Shown: positions 1 to 5,866, numbered from the stretch's first letter. The stretch is 9,149 bases of DNA from Candidatus Culexmicrobium profundum (GCA_025061245.1 JANZKD010000063.1:1-9149), one strand, 5' to 3'. Notes: a model not told the origin generated them from the letters alone. Made by a program: numbers and translations.

Positions 1-51
1 TGGCGCCGGGGGTGGGATTCGAACCCACGCGCCCCGTAAGGGGCACAGGCT

Positions 52-63
52 GCCTTGAACTTT
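52..63 (-). other. tRNA intron, canonical 37/38 position (12 nt)
   Basis: On the minus strand, loop positions 32-35 (CTTG) pair with CAAG inside the insertion, giving the 4-bp central helix of a BHB motif. The 5' bulge is AG/A (positions 36, 37 and the first intron base). The 3' bulge is GC/A (last two intron bases and position 38), next to the anticodon stem. This matches the archaeal splicing-endonuclease rule. The outer intron helix is missing and replaced by a short terminal loop, a relaxed form seen in small introns. Confidence 0.85.
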
Positions 64-79
64 CTCAAGGCCTGCGCCT

Positions 80-98
80 TTACCTGAGTTTTACTCAT
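80..98 (-). other. putative second tRNA intron in the D-loop (about 19 nt)
   Basis: The D arm of this tRNA-Ser reads GCC, then GAGCGGACTAAA, then a hairpin TGAGT-AAA-ACTCA, then GGTAAAGGC. ACT can pair with GGT (one G-U), with AAA bulges on the two strands on opposite sides of that helix and the TGAGT/ACTCA hairpin beyond, which is a BHB-like arrangement. Cutting after the second A of each bulge gives a mature D arm GCCGAGCGGACTAAAGGC, a normal class II D arm. The exact ends could shift by a base or two, and the central helix is only 3 bp. Non-canonical D-loop introns are known in Thermoproteota. Confidence 0.65.
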
Positions 99-145
99 TT
101 AGTCCGCTCGGCCACCCCGGCCCATTATTTTTTAGCTTTTAATTG

Positions 146-155
146 TTTATATAAT
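146..155 (-). promoter_or_regulatory. TATA box for tRNA-Ser
   Basis: An AT-rich element (tttatataat on the plus strand) is centred about 29 bp upstream of the tRNA 5' end at 121, the usual spacing of an archaeal box A to the start site. This is a position and composition call only. Confidence 0.5.
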
Positions 156-188
156 TACCTTAGGTGTTAAGAGTAATTTAAGTAGCTT

Positions 189-198
189 GTATATAATT
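189..198 (+). promoter_or_regulatory. TATA box for archease, leaderless spacing
   Basis: The element gtatataatt is centred about 23 bp before the archease ATG at 216, so transcription would begin at or very near the start codon. No Shine-Dalgarno sequence is visible before that ATG, which fits a leaderless mRNA. Confidence 0.55.
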
Positions 199-215
199 AT
201 TACTGGTGTTGTTGT

Positions 216-653
216 ATGGTTGGTAATGGCTTTGTTTTTCTCGATCACACTGCTGATGTGCTTGTTGAGGCTTATGGTTCAGATTTGAGGGAGGCGTTTG
301 AGAATGCTGCTAAGGCTATGTTTGAGGTTATGACTGATATTTCCGCTGTTAAACCTGTTGTTAGGAAGTATATTGTTGTTGAGGGTGAGGATCTTCAGGC
401 TTTGCTTTATTCTTGGCTTGAGGAGCTTTTATTTATATTTGATGTTGAGTTGATTGTTTTTTCTAAGTTTAAGGTTAAGGAGATTAGGAGGGTTGATGGG
501 AAGGGTTATCTGCTTATGGCTGATGCTTGGGGTGAGAGGTTTAATCCAGATGTTCATCCTAGGAAGACTGAGGTTAAGGCTGTTACTTATTCTTTGATGG
601 AGATTAGGGAGTATGCTGATAGATGTGTTGTTAGATTTGTTCTTGACATTTAA
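216..653 (+). CDS. archease, activator of the RtcB tRNA-splicing ligase
   Basis: The 145-aa product has the full length and hallmarks of the archease family: an N-terminal FLDHTAD motif (residues 8-14), a following helix with AFENAAKAMFEVMTD (about 28-42), the central LLYSWLEELLFIFD segment (about 63-76), and a C-terminal VRFVLDI end with a penultimate aspartate (144). Acidic residues such as D14 and D144 are expected to form the metal site. In the family, archease speeds formation of the RtcB-guanylate intermediate and allows multiple turnovers during tRNA exon ligation; it is cytosolic. The start at 216 is chosen because it precedes the conserved motif and has a TATA box about 23 bp upstream. 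rtcB lies about 530 bp downstream on the same strand. Its stop region overlaps the end of the convergent regulator gene by a few bases. Codons are strongly T- and G-ending (GTT, AGG). Confidence 0.95.
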   Translation: MVGNGFVFLDHTADVLVEAYGSDLREAFENAAKAMFEVMTDISAVKPVVRKYIVVEGEDLQALLYSWLEELLFIFDVELIVFSKFKVKEIRRVDGKGYLLMADAWGERFNPDVHPRKTEVKAVTYSLMEIREYADRCVVRFVLDI

Positions 654-1129
654 ATTAATTCTATGGTGATTTTTTCTGCAACTATTTTTGGTATGACGTT
701 TTTACCTACTTTTTCCAGTTTTATTATCTTTAGTTTTTCGAGTACTTTTAGGTCGCGGTATACATTTGTTACGTCTCTCTTTACTTTTCTCGCTAGGTCG
801 CTTATTGATTCCACTCCTTTTGCTATTTCATTTATTAATTGGATTTTCTTTTCAGTTAATATTTTTAGGAGTTCCTTTAATGGTAGGGTGAAGTTTTCTT
901 CGTAGATGTAGTAGTTTTCACCTTCTTCTTCATATGCTTTATATGCATAGTGTAGGCTTGCCCATTTTGTGTATATTGGCCACTTCTTCTTTATGTCTTC
1001 GTTTGACTTGATTTCTATTCTTCTTATGTCGAAGTCTATGCTGCTTTCTATTTGTTTCTCCATTTCAAGTATTTCTTCTGGTGTTAGTCGGCGTGCGATT
1101 TTTATTTGCATCTCAATTATCTTTATCAT
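650..1129 (-). CDS. winged-helix transcriptional regulator (HVO_A0114-like)
   Basis: This 159-aa protein has two parts. Residues 1-80 are charged and contain a WPIYTKWASLHYAYKAY stretch (50-66). The C-terminal half (about 85-159) reads as a winged helix: helices around LKELLKILTEKKIQLINEIA and SISDLARKVK, a recognition helix VTNVYRDLKVLEKL (120-133), and a wing with IIKLEKVGKNVIPKIV. The layout resembles the archaeal HVO_A0114/COG4190 family of predicted DNA-binding proteins; the family name is from memory. The gene is convergent and slightly overlapping with archease and divergent from rtcB, so it sits between the two ligation genes. A palindrome just upstream of its start (1139-1150) may be its operator. 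The start could also be the internal ATG at residue 7. The ligand and targets are unknown; control of itself or of rtcB is inference. Confidence 0.8.
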   Translation of the reverse strand: MIKIIEMQIKIARRLTPEEILEMEKQIESSIDFDIRRIEIKSNEDIKKKWPIYTKWASLHYAYKAYEEEGENYYIYEENFTLPLKELLKILTEKKIQLINEIAKGVESISDLARKVKRDVTNVYRDLKVLEKLKIIKLEKVGKNVIPKIVAEKITIELI

Positions 1130-1138
1130 GGGACTACC

Positions 1139-1157
1139 AAAAAGCTTTTTGCTATAG
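1139..1157. promoter_or_regulatory. divergent promoter/operator region between the winged-helix gene and rtcB
   Basis: Positions 1139-1150 are a perfect 12-bp palindrome (AAAAAGCTTTTT). Positions 1152-1157 are CTATAG, a second palindrome that could serve as a weak TATA element in both directions: it is about 26 bp from the ATG at 1129 (minus) and about 28 bp from the ATG at 1183 (plus). The 12-bp palindrome lies between this element and the regulator gene, where a bound protein would be expected to affect that gene most. AT-rich short palindromes can arise by chance. Confidence 0.35.
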
Positions 1158-1182
1158 GCTCCATCTTAAATTGGGGATAATT

Positions 1183-2634
1183 ATGTCTAGAATTTCTCTG
1201 AGGAAAATTGATGCATATAGGTGGGAGATTCCTAAGGGAACTAAGGCTTGTATGCGTGTGCCTGGAATAGTCTATGCAGATGAATATTTGCTTCAAAAGA
1301 TGCAGATGGATTTAACTTTGGAGCAGTGTGCTAATATTGCATGTTTGCCGGGGATTTATAAATTTGCAATAACGCTACCTGATGGACATCAAGGCTACGG
1401 TTTTCCTATTGGTGGTGTGGCTGCCTTAGATGCGGAGGAGGGTGTTATTAGTCCTGGTGGAGTTGGATATGATATTAATTGTGGTGTACGATTAATTCGA
1501 ACTGACTTGAATAAAGATGAAGTTGTAAAGGTTATGCCTAGACTGCTAGATACATTATTTAACTTTATACCTTCAGGTGTTGGTTCAACTGGTAGGATAA
1601 GGCTTTCGCCAGCACAGTTGGATGAAGTTTTAGTTGATGGTGTTCACTGGGCTATTGAGCATGGATATGGATGGGAGGGTGACGCTGAATTTTGTGAGGA
1701 GAACGGTCGGTTGAAGTATGCTGATCCAGACAAGGTTTCAAGTAGAGCTAAGGCTAGAGGGTCAAGGCAGCTTGGAACTTTGGGTAGTGGTAACCACTTC
1801 CTAGAGATTCAATATGTTGATAAGATTTATGATCCCAATGCTGCTAAGAGATTTGGAATTACTCATGAGGGTCAAGTTACAATTATGATTCACACTGGAT
1901 CTAGAGGTTTCGGCCATCAAGTATGTTCTGATTATCTTAGGGTTATGGAGAGGGCTGTTCATAAGTATGGTATAAGGATTCCTGATAGGGAGTTGGCTTG
2001 TGCTCCTGCTAAGAGTAGGGAGGCTGAAGATTATTTTGCTGCTATGTCTGCTGCATGTAACTTTGCTTGGGCTAATAGGCAGTGTATTATGCATTGGACT
2101 CGCCAAGCCTTTGAAAGGATTTTCGGTTCTTCAGCTGAGTCTCTTGGATTAAGATTGGTTTATGATGTTGCACATAATATTGCTAAGCTTGAGGAGCATA
2201 GGGTGAATGGTGAGATTCGAAGGGTTTATGTGCATCGTAAGGGTGCAACTAGAGCTTTTCCAAGGGGTCATCCGGATGTTCCAGCTAGGTATAGGGATAT
2301 TGGTCAGCCTGTTTTAATTCCGGGTTCCATGGGTACTGCTTCATACCTATTGTTGGGTCAGCCTAAGGCTATGGAGATTAGTTTTGGTTCAACTGCTCAT
2401 GGTGCTGGGAGATTGTTGAGTAGAGCTGCTGCTAAGAGACGGTTTAGGGCGAATGAGATTAAGAGACAGTTGGAGGCTAAGGGGATTCTAGTTAGGTCTG
2501 CTAGTTTCCGCGGTGTAGTTGAGGAGGCTCCACAGGCATATAAGGATATTGATCGAGTTGTTCAAGTTTCACATAGGGTTGGAATTGCTACTTTGGTTGC
2601 CAGGTTCCTTCCATTGGGTGTGACTAAGGGTTAA
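1183..2634 (+). CDS. rtcB: RtcB, RNA 3'-phosphate (2',3'-cyclic phosphate) ligase
   Basis: From the ATG at 1183 this encodes 483 aa, the normal length for archaeal RtcB. RtcB joins tRNA exon halves: it opens the 2',3'-cyclic phosphate left by the splicing endonuclease, activates the 3'-phosphate with GTP through a histidine-GMP intermediate, and ligates it to a 5'-OH. Catalytic residues are visible: the metal ligands in GVGYDINCG (D97, C100), GSGNHFLEI (N204, H205), HTGSRGFGH (H237) and DVAHNIAKLEEH (H331), and the guanylylated histidine in STAHGAGR (H406). Residue order and spacing match the Pyrococcus enzyme. No intein is present, although RtcB is a frequent intein host. The reading frame runs open about 100 bp further upstream, but that stretch overlaps the divergent regulator and lacks family similarity, so 1183 is preferred; GGGGAT lies 5 bp before it. 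Archease, its activator, is nearby. Confidence 0.97.
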   Translation: MSRISLRKIDAYRWEIPKGTKACMRVPGIVYADEYLLQKMQMDLTLEQCANIACLPGIYKFAITLPDGHQGYGFPIGGVAALDAEEGVISPGGVGYDINCGVRLIRTDLNKDEVVKVMPRLLDTLFNFIPSGVGSTGRIRLSPAQLDEVLVDGVHWAIEHGYGWEGDAEFCEENGRLKYADPDKVSSRAKARGSRQLGTLGSGNHFLEIQYVDKIYDPNAAKRFGITHEGQVTIMIHTGSRGFGHQVCSDYLRVMERAVHKYGIRIPDRELACAPAKSREAEDYFAAMSAACNFAWANRQCIMHWTRQAFERIFGSSAESLGLRLVYDVAHNIAKLEEHRVNGEIRRVYVHRKGATRAFPRGHPDVPARYRDIGQPVLIPGSMGTASYLLLGQPKAMEISFGSTAHGAGRLLSRAAAKRRFRANEIKRQLEAKGILVRSASFRGVVEEAPQAYKDIDRVVQVSHRVGIATLVARFLPLGVTKG

Positions 2635-2635
2635 T

Positions 2636-2693
2636 TTGCCTCAGTATTGAGTGTTCATCATTTTTCAGTACTCGGCAAAGCAATCATCGGCAA
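2636..2693 (-). ncRNA. candidate box C/D sRNA, one guide matching conserved 23S rRNA
   Basis: Read on the minus strand: a terminal stem TTGCC (2693-2689), box C-like GATGA (2688-2684), a 15-nt guide (2683-2669), box D' CTGA (2668-2665), an AAA spacer, box C' ATGATGA (2661-2655), a 10-nt guide (2654-2645), box D CTGA (2644-2641), and closing stem GGCAA (2640-2636). Order and spacing fit archaeal 2'-O-methylation guide RNAs bound by L7Ae, Nop5 and fibrillarin. The D' guide is complementary to TACTCGGCAAAGCAA, which contains ACTCGGCAAA, a sequence I recall as conserved in domain IV of 23S rRNA. By the N+5 rule the modified base would be the C of ACUC. I do not recognise the target of the second guide. 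Weak points: box C lacks the first two consensus bases, and the GCC/GGC pairing may not leave a proper kink-turn bulge. The 3' end lies just next to the rtcB stop. Confidence 0.6.
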
Positions 2694-2717
2694 TTAATAA
2701 TCGCTTAATACGCTCTA

Positions 2718-2727
2718 ATTTATATTT
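2718..2727. promoter_or_regulatory. TATA box placed to serve both the sRNA and the SPOUT methyltransferase
   Basis: The element atttatattt is centred near 2722. It is about 25 bp before the likely methyltransferase start (2746-2749) on the plus strand and about 29 bp before the 5' end of the candidate sRNA on the minus strand. Both distances suit an archaeal TATA box. Whether one site is used in both directions depends on flanking BRE sequence, which I cannot judge. Confidence 0.45.
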
Positions 2728-2730
2728 TGG

Positions 2731-2747
2731 CTTTTTTATTTTTATTT
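2731..2747 (+). terminator. T-rich tract, possible intrinsic terminator for rtcB
   Basis: Two runs of five or six T separated by A lie about 100 bp beyond the rtcB stop. Archaeal RNA polymerase terminates on such T tracts without needing a hairpin. The tract sits directly before the expected start of the methyltransferase transcript, so it could keep rtcB transcription out of the next unit. The call rests on composition alone. Confidence 0.3.
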
Positions 2748-3621
2748 GGTGTGTGTTTTGTCTTGGCCTCCTCCTAAAAGGCATGGTTTGCTGGCTATTG
2801 CTATTCCAGCTGGATTTCTATCTGATGTTTCTCATTTGAGGGATAAGACTGTTAAGGTTGGTGTTATTGGTAGGGCTGCTGCCATATTTAGGGTTGATGA
2901 AATTTTAGTTTACTTGGATAGACGTGAGTTTGAGAGGGATGGTGAATTTATTTGTCAGATTCTACGTTTCATGGATGTTCCTCAATATTTGAGGAAGAGG
3001 CTTTTTGATATTTCTTCATCTTTGAAGTATACTGGTCTTCTCCCTCCTCTTCGTACTCCTCCTCATACAGTTGAGTCTAAATTGGAGCTTGCTGGTAGGG
3101 ATAGGTTTAGGGAGGGTGTTGTTGTTAAGAGTGGTAGGAGGGGTTCTTTGGTTGATGTTGGTCTTGGAAGGCTTTTCCCAGTTTCTAGGTATCTTCCAGT
3201 TGGTAGCCGCCTTGTTTTTAGGGTGATTAGGCGTAGGGGTGGAGTTAGAGTTAAGCCTGTTTCTAGGAGTGAGGTTGATGTTTATTGGGGTTATGAAGTT
3301 AATTTTACTCGTAAGAGTTTGAAGAGGAGCATTTTGGATTTTAAGGCTGATTTGGTTATTGCAACTTCTAGGTATGGTGATTTTATTCATGATGTTTATA
3401 GGGGGCTTTCTGAGAGATTGATTTCATCTAGGAGGACGCTGGTTTTGTTTGGTTCTCCGGAGGAGGGTTTATTTGATATGGCTAAGCGTGAGGGTTTTGA
3501 TTTAAGGAGATATTCTGATTTTATAGTTAATATGGCTCCATTTCAGGGAACTAAGACTATTAGGACTGAGGAGGCTGTTTTAATTTCACTTTCCATAATA
3601 AATTTTTTGTCGCATTTATAA
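2746..3621 (+). CDS. SPOUT-class RNA methyltransferase (COG2106, SPOUT1-like)
   Basis: The product, 287-291 aa, matches the archaeal COG2106 family related to human SPOUT1/C9orf114, predicted SAM-dependent rRNA methyltransferases. The N-terminal part has IAIPAGFLSDVSHLRDKT and the typical GRAAAIFRVDEILVY (about 42-56). An OB-like inserted domain follows (about 97-175, rich in G, R and V). The C-terminal knot carries the SAM-binding segments LFGSPEEGLFD (234-244) and NMAPFQGTKTIRTEEA (262-277). The start is uncertain: TTG 2746, GTG 2749 and TTG 2758 are all in frame, there is no ATG, and no Shine-Dalgarno site is visible. A TATA box centred near 2722 favours a leaderless start at 2746-2749. 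The gene sits directly upstream of L3, a conserved archaeal order that supports a role in ribosome maturation. The exact modified nucleotide in archaea cannot be read from sequence. Confidence 0.9.
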   Translation: MVCVLSWPPPKRHGLLAIAIPAGFLSDVSHLRDKTVKVGVIGRAAAIFRVDEILVYLDRREFERDGEFICQILRFMDVPQYLRKRLFDISSSLKYTGLLPPLRTPPHTVESKLELAGRDRFREGVVVKSGRRGSLVDVGLGRLFPVSRYLPVGSRLVFRVIRRRGGVRVKPVSRSEVDVYWGYEVNFTRKSLKRSILDFKADLVIATSRYGDFIHDVYRGLSERLISSRRTLVLFGSPEEGLFDMAKREGFDLRRYSDFIVNMAPFQGTKTIRTEEAVLISLSIINFLSHL

Positions 3622-3642
3622 CATTCTAATTTGGGGCAGTGT

Positions 3643-3653
3643 AAAATATATAT
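3643..3653 (+). promoter_or_regulatory. TATA box for the L3 operon
   Basis: The element aaaatatatat is centred about 61 bp upstream of the L3 ATG, so the transcript would begin near 3673 with a leader of about 36 nt. Unlike archease and the SPOUT gene, this leader contains a strong Shine-Dalgarno site. Confidence 0.5.
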
Positions 3654-3694
3654 GCGTGATTTAATGTTACTTTTCCAGCGGTTTGAATTAAATT

Positions 3695-3701
3695 GGAGGA
3701 G
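3695..3701 (+). promoter_or_regulatory. Shine-Dalgarno site of L3
   Basis: GGAGGAG lies 7 bp before the ATG at 3709. It is the strongest ribosome-binding site in the window and fixes the L3 start. Confidence 0.75.
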
Positions 3702-3708
3702 TTAAGCT

Positions 3709-4704
3709 ATGGGTCATAGGCGTACGAGTACTCCTAGAAGGGGTTCATTAGGGTTTAGGCCTCGAGTTAGGGCGAAGAGTATAGTAGCTAGAATTAGGTC
3801 TTGGCCTGAGGTTGAGGGTGAACCTAGACCTTTAGCCTTTGCAGGTTATAAGGTTGCTATGACTCATGCAGTTGTAATTGAGGATTGGCCTCGAGTACCC
3901 TTGTATGGTAAGGAGGTTGTTAAGCCAGTTAGTATAATTGAGGTTCCTCCTCTATATGTATGTGCAGTTAGAGCTTACTCAAAGACTTTTGATGGATTGA
4001 AGTCTGTTGGTGAGGTTTGGGTTGAATCTCCGCCAAAGGATTTGAAGCGTGTTTTCACTGTTCCAGAGAAATTTGATTTTTCATCTTCATTGGAGAAGTT
4101 GAAGTCTTCTCTTGACCGTGTTTCAGATTTAAGGTTGATTGTCTGCTGTCAACCGAGAAAGGCTGGTATTAGAAAGAAGAAGCCGGAGGTCTTTGAGGTT
4201 AAGATTGGTGGAGGATCCATTGAGGAGAGATTTGATTATGCGTTGAAGCTTATTGGTAAGGAGTTGGCTATAAGGGATGTTTTCGATGAGGGTCAGCTTG
4301 TTGATGTAATCTCTGTTTCTAAGGGTAAGGGATTTCAAGGTGTTGTTAAGCGTTTTGGAGTTAAAATAATGCCTAGATGGCATAAGCATAGGAAGGGTTA
4401 TAGGCGGATAGGCTCTATTGGTCCTGCTCATCCTGGTACTATGTGGACTATTCCGAGGGGAGGTCAGCTTGGTTTTCATCAGAGAACAGAGTATAATAAG
4501 AGGATTTTGAAGATTGGTGATTCTGGTGATGAAATAACTCCTAAGGGTGGTTTTCCACATTATGGTGTTGTTAGGGGTAGCTATATTGTTCTTGAGGGTT
4601 CAGTGCCTGGTCCTCCTAAGCGGCTTGTGAAGTTGAGATATCCAATTAGACCTCCAATTAATGCGCCTACAACTAAGCCTAGAGTTCTCTATGTTCATGT
4701 TTGA
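3709..4704 (+). CDS. rpl3: 50S ribosomal protein L3 (uL3)
   Basis: The 331-aa product has the normal length of archaeal L3. It opens with GHRRTSTPRRGSLGFRPR, the basic N-terminal extension of the archaeal/eukaryotic form, and contains the family signature SKGKGFQGVVKRFG (204-217). The long central loop that reaches towards the peptidyl-transferase centre is also present: HKHRKGYRRIGSIGPAHPG (225-243) and PRGGQLGFHQRTEYNKRILKIG (249-270). L3 is an early-assembling protein of the large subunit and binds 23S rRNA. It is the first gene of the ribosomal cluster here, with its own TATA box and strong Shine-Dalgarno site, and follows the SPOUT methyltransferase by 87 bp. L4 starts 9 bp after its stop. 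Codons favour GTT, GGT and AGG. Confidence 0.98.
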   Translation: MGHRRTSTPRRGSLGFRPRVRAKSIVARIRSWPEVEGEPRPLAFAGYKVAMTHAVVIEDWPRVPLYGKEVVKPVSIIEVPPLYVCAVRAYSKTFDGLKSVGEVWVESPPKDLKRVFTVPEKFDFSSSLEKLKSSLDRVSDLRLIVCCQPRKAGIRKKKPEVFEVKIGGGSIEERFDYALKLIGKELAIRDVFDEGQLVDVISVSKGKGFQGVVKRFGVKIMPRWHKHRKGYRRIGSIGPAHPGTMWTIPRGGQLGFHQRTEYNKRILKIGDSGDEITPKGGFPHYGVVRGSYIVLEGSVPGPPKRLVKLRYPIRPPINAPTTKPRVLYVHV

Positions 4705-4713
4705 TGGGGGTAG

Positions 4714-5529
4714 ATGTTGATGTCTAGTATTGCTAGGAGTAATTTAAAGTTGCAGGTTAAGGTTTATGATTTAGATGGTAAACCTGTGAGGGAGATAGAG
4801 CTTCCACCAATATTTGCAGCTCCCTTCCGTCCAGATTTGATTAGGAGAGCCTTCATATCGTCATTTACAGCTAGAATTCAGCCTCAAGGTAGAGATCCAA
4901 TGGCTGGTAAGCGTACAACTGCTGAGAGTTGGGGTGTTGGTTATGGTATAGCAAGGGTTCCAAGAGTTAAGGGTAGTAGGTATCCGAAGGCGAATCAAGC
5001 AGCCTTTATTCCCATGGCTGTTGGTGGTAGGAGAGCTCATCCTCCTAAGGTTGAAAAGGTTGTTTTTGAGAGGATTAATAGGAAGGAGAAGAGGTTGGCT
5101 GTAATGTCTGCTATTGCTGCTACAGCTGATCCAAAGCTGGTTTCTAGTAGGGGTCACATGGTTGACGGGGTCCCTGAATTCCCTCTAGTTGTTGTGGATG
5201 ACTTGGAGAAGCTTGGTAAAACTGCTTCGGTTAGGAATTTCCTAAAGCAGTTAGGTGTTTGGAGTGATGTTGAGCGAGCTAAGAAGGGTAGGAAGATTCG
5301 TCCAGGTAAGGGTAAGTTTAGGGGTAGGAAGTATAAGAGGAGGAAGGGTCCATTGATTGTTATTAGTGAGGATAGAGGTATTGTTAGGGCTGCTAGAAAT
5401 CTTCCTGGTGTTGATGTTGTTCAAGCACGTAATTTAAGTGTTATTCATTTAGCTCCTGGAGGGCATGCTGGTAGACTCACTATTTGGACTGAGTCTGCTA
5501 TAAGGCAGCTTGAAGAGCGATTTAAATAG
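4714..5529 (+). CDS. rpl4: 50S ribosomal protein L4 (uL4, archaeal L4/L1e type)
   Basis: This 271-aa protein matches archaeal L4. The N-terminal part has KVYDLDGKPVREIELPPIF and FRPDLIRRAFISSFTARIQ. The internal loop that lines the exit tunnel carries QGRDPMAGKRTTAESWGVG and RVPRVKGSRYPKANQAAFIP. The C-terminal half has the conserved RKGPLIVISED, RAARNLPGVDVVQARNLSV and LAPGGHAGRLTIWTESA. The ATG at 4714 and another at 4720 are both possible. The G-run at 4706-4710 is 3 bp from the first and 9 bp from the second, so 4720 (269 aa) may be the real start. It is cotranscribed with L3, 9 bp apart. In bacteria L4 represses its own operon; no such leader structure is evident here. Confidence 0.97.
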   Translation: MLMSSIARSNLKLQVKVYDLDGKPVREIELPPIFAAPFRPDLIRRAFISSFTARIQPQGRDPMAGKRTTAESWGVGYGIARVPRVKGSRYPKANQAAFIPMAVGGRRAHPPKVEKVVFERINRKEKRLAVMSAIAATADPKLVSSRGHMVDGVPEFPLVVVDDLEKLGKTASVRNFLKQLGVWSDVERAKKGRKIRPGKGKFRGRKYKRRKGPLIVISEDRGIVRAARNLPGVDVVQARNLSVIHLAPGGHAGRLTIWTESAIRQLEERFK

Positions 5530-5560
5530 GCTTAGAAAGATTTATGTGATTGAGTGTTGT

Positions 5561-5568
5561 TTATATGG
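5561..5568 (+). promoter_or_regulatory. possible internal TATA box before L23
   Basis: ttatatgg is centred about 27 bp before the GTG at 5590, within a 60-bp gap that is large for this cluster. It would give a leaderless L23-L2 transcript in addition to read-through from L3. Evidence is position only. Confidence 0.3.
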
Positions 5569-5589
5569 GCAGCTTAATGTCATGGAAGG

Positions 5590-5865
5590 GTGTTGGAATT
5601 GGCTGTTGATCCATGGAATGTAATTATTAGACCTGTAATGTCAGAGGTAGCTATTGAGAAGATTGAACGTGAAAATAAGTTGACTTTCATAGTTAACATT
5701 AAAGCTAATAAACATTTAATTAAGAGAGCTGTTGAAGAGTTGTTTGACGTTAAGGTTGAGAAGGTTAATGTTTTGATTACTCCTCGTGGGGAGAAGAAGG
5801 CTTATGTTAAGCTTGCACCTGAATTTAAAGCCTCTGATATAGCTACTAAGCTTGGTATATTATAG
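5590..5865 (+). CDS. rpl23: 50S ribosomal protein L23 (uL23)
   Basis: This short protein (88-91 aa) matches archaeal L23, which binds 23S rRNA beside the exit tunnel and forms a docking site for the signal recognition particle. Diagnostic segments are NVIIRPVMSEVAIEKIERENKL near the N-terminus, KANKHLIKRAVEELFDVKVEKVN in the middle and the C-terminal RGEKKAYVKLAPEFKASDIATKLGIL. The start is ambiguous because no ATG precedes the conserved part. GTG 5590, TTG 5593 and TTG 5599 are in frame, and an in-frame stop at 5575 excludes anything earlier. The GGAAGGG at 5584-5590 is well spaced for TTG 5599, whereas the TATA element would suit leaderless GTG 5590. L2 follows 12 bp after the stop. Confidence 0.95.
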   Translation: MLELAVDPWNVIIRPVMSEVAIEKIERENKLTFIVNIKANKHLIKRAVEELFDVKVEKVNVLITPRGEKKAYVKLAPEFKASDIATKLGIL

Positions 5866-5866
5866 T

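Larger units (their letters stand above)
1..121 (-). tRNA. tRNA-Ser(UGA) with two putative introns, CCA encoded
   Basis: Read on the minus strand, the acceptor stem GCCGGGG pairs with CCCCGGC, followed by discriminator G and an encoded CCA at the window edge. The T arm is GTGGG-TTCGAAT-CCCAC. A long variable arm (GCCCC/GGGGC) makes it class II. The anticodon stem CAGGC/GCCTG encloses 19 nt instead of 7. Removing 12 nt (52-63) leaves CTTGAGA with anticodon TGA (65-67), which together with the class II arm and G73 indicates serine. The D arm (GCC/GGC) is also too long and holds a second insertion (about 80-98). Without both insertions the RNA is 90 nt including CCA, normal for tRNA-Ser. The sequence shows the folds; splicing itself is inferred. 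The gene is divergent from archease. Confidence 0.93.

Noticed and set aside
663..905. Plus-strand frames opposite the winged-helix gene
   Set aside because: They are serine- and phenylalanine-rich shadows of a lysine/glutamate-rich minus-strand gene. The same holds for those at 969-1157, 7148-7453, 7479-7670, 8163-8387 and 8832-9047.
1081..1182. Upstream extension of the rtcB frame from 1081
   Set aside because: It overlaps the divergent winged-helix gene, has no RtcB-family similarity, and the ATG at 1183 gives the normal family length and N-terminus.
2639..2676. Plus-strand hairpin AGTATTGA/TCAGTACT read only as an rtcB terminator
   Set aside because: The pairing is real, but the minus strand of the same bases gives ordered C', D' and D boxes and an rRNA-complementary guide, which explains more. 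A terminator role cannot be excluded.
2651..2839. Plus-strand 62-aa frame after rtcB
   Set aside because: It runs across the candidate sRNA, the TATA box and the T tract and overlaps the SPOUT gene; its hydrophobic content comes from T-rich DNA.
3016..3390. Minus-strand open frame inside the SPOUT methyltransferase gene
   Set aside because: Its product is low-complexity (many N, T, P) and mirrors the GTT/GGT codons of the real gene on the other strand. The same applies to the minus-strand frames at 1801-2106, 4129-4560, 4861-5157 and 6328-6642.
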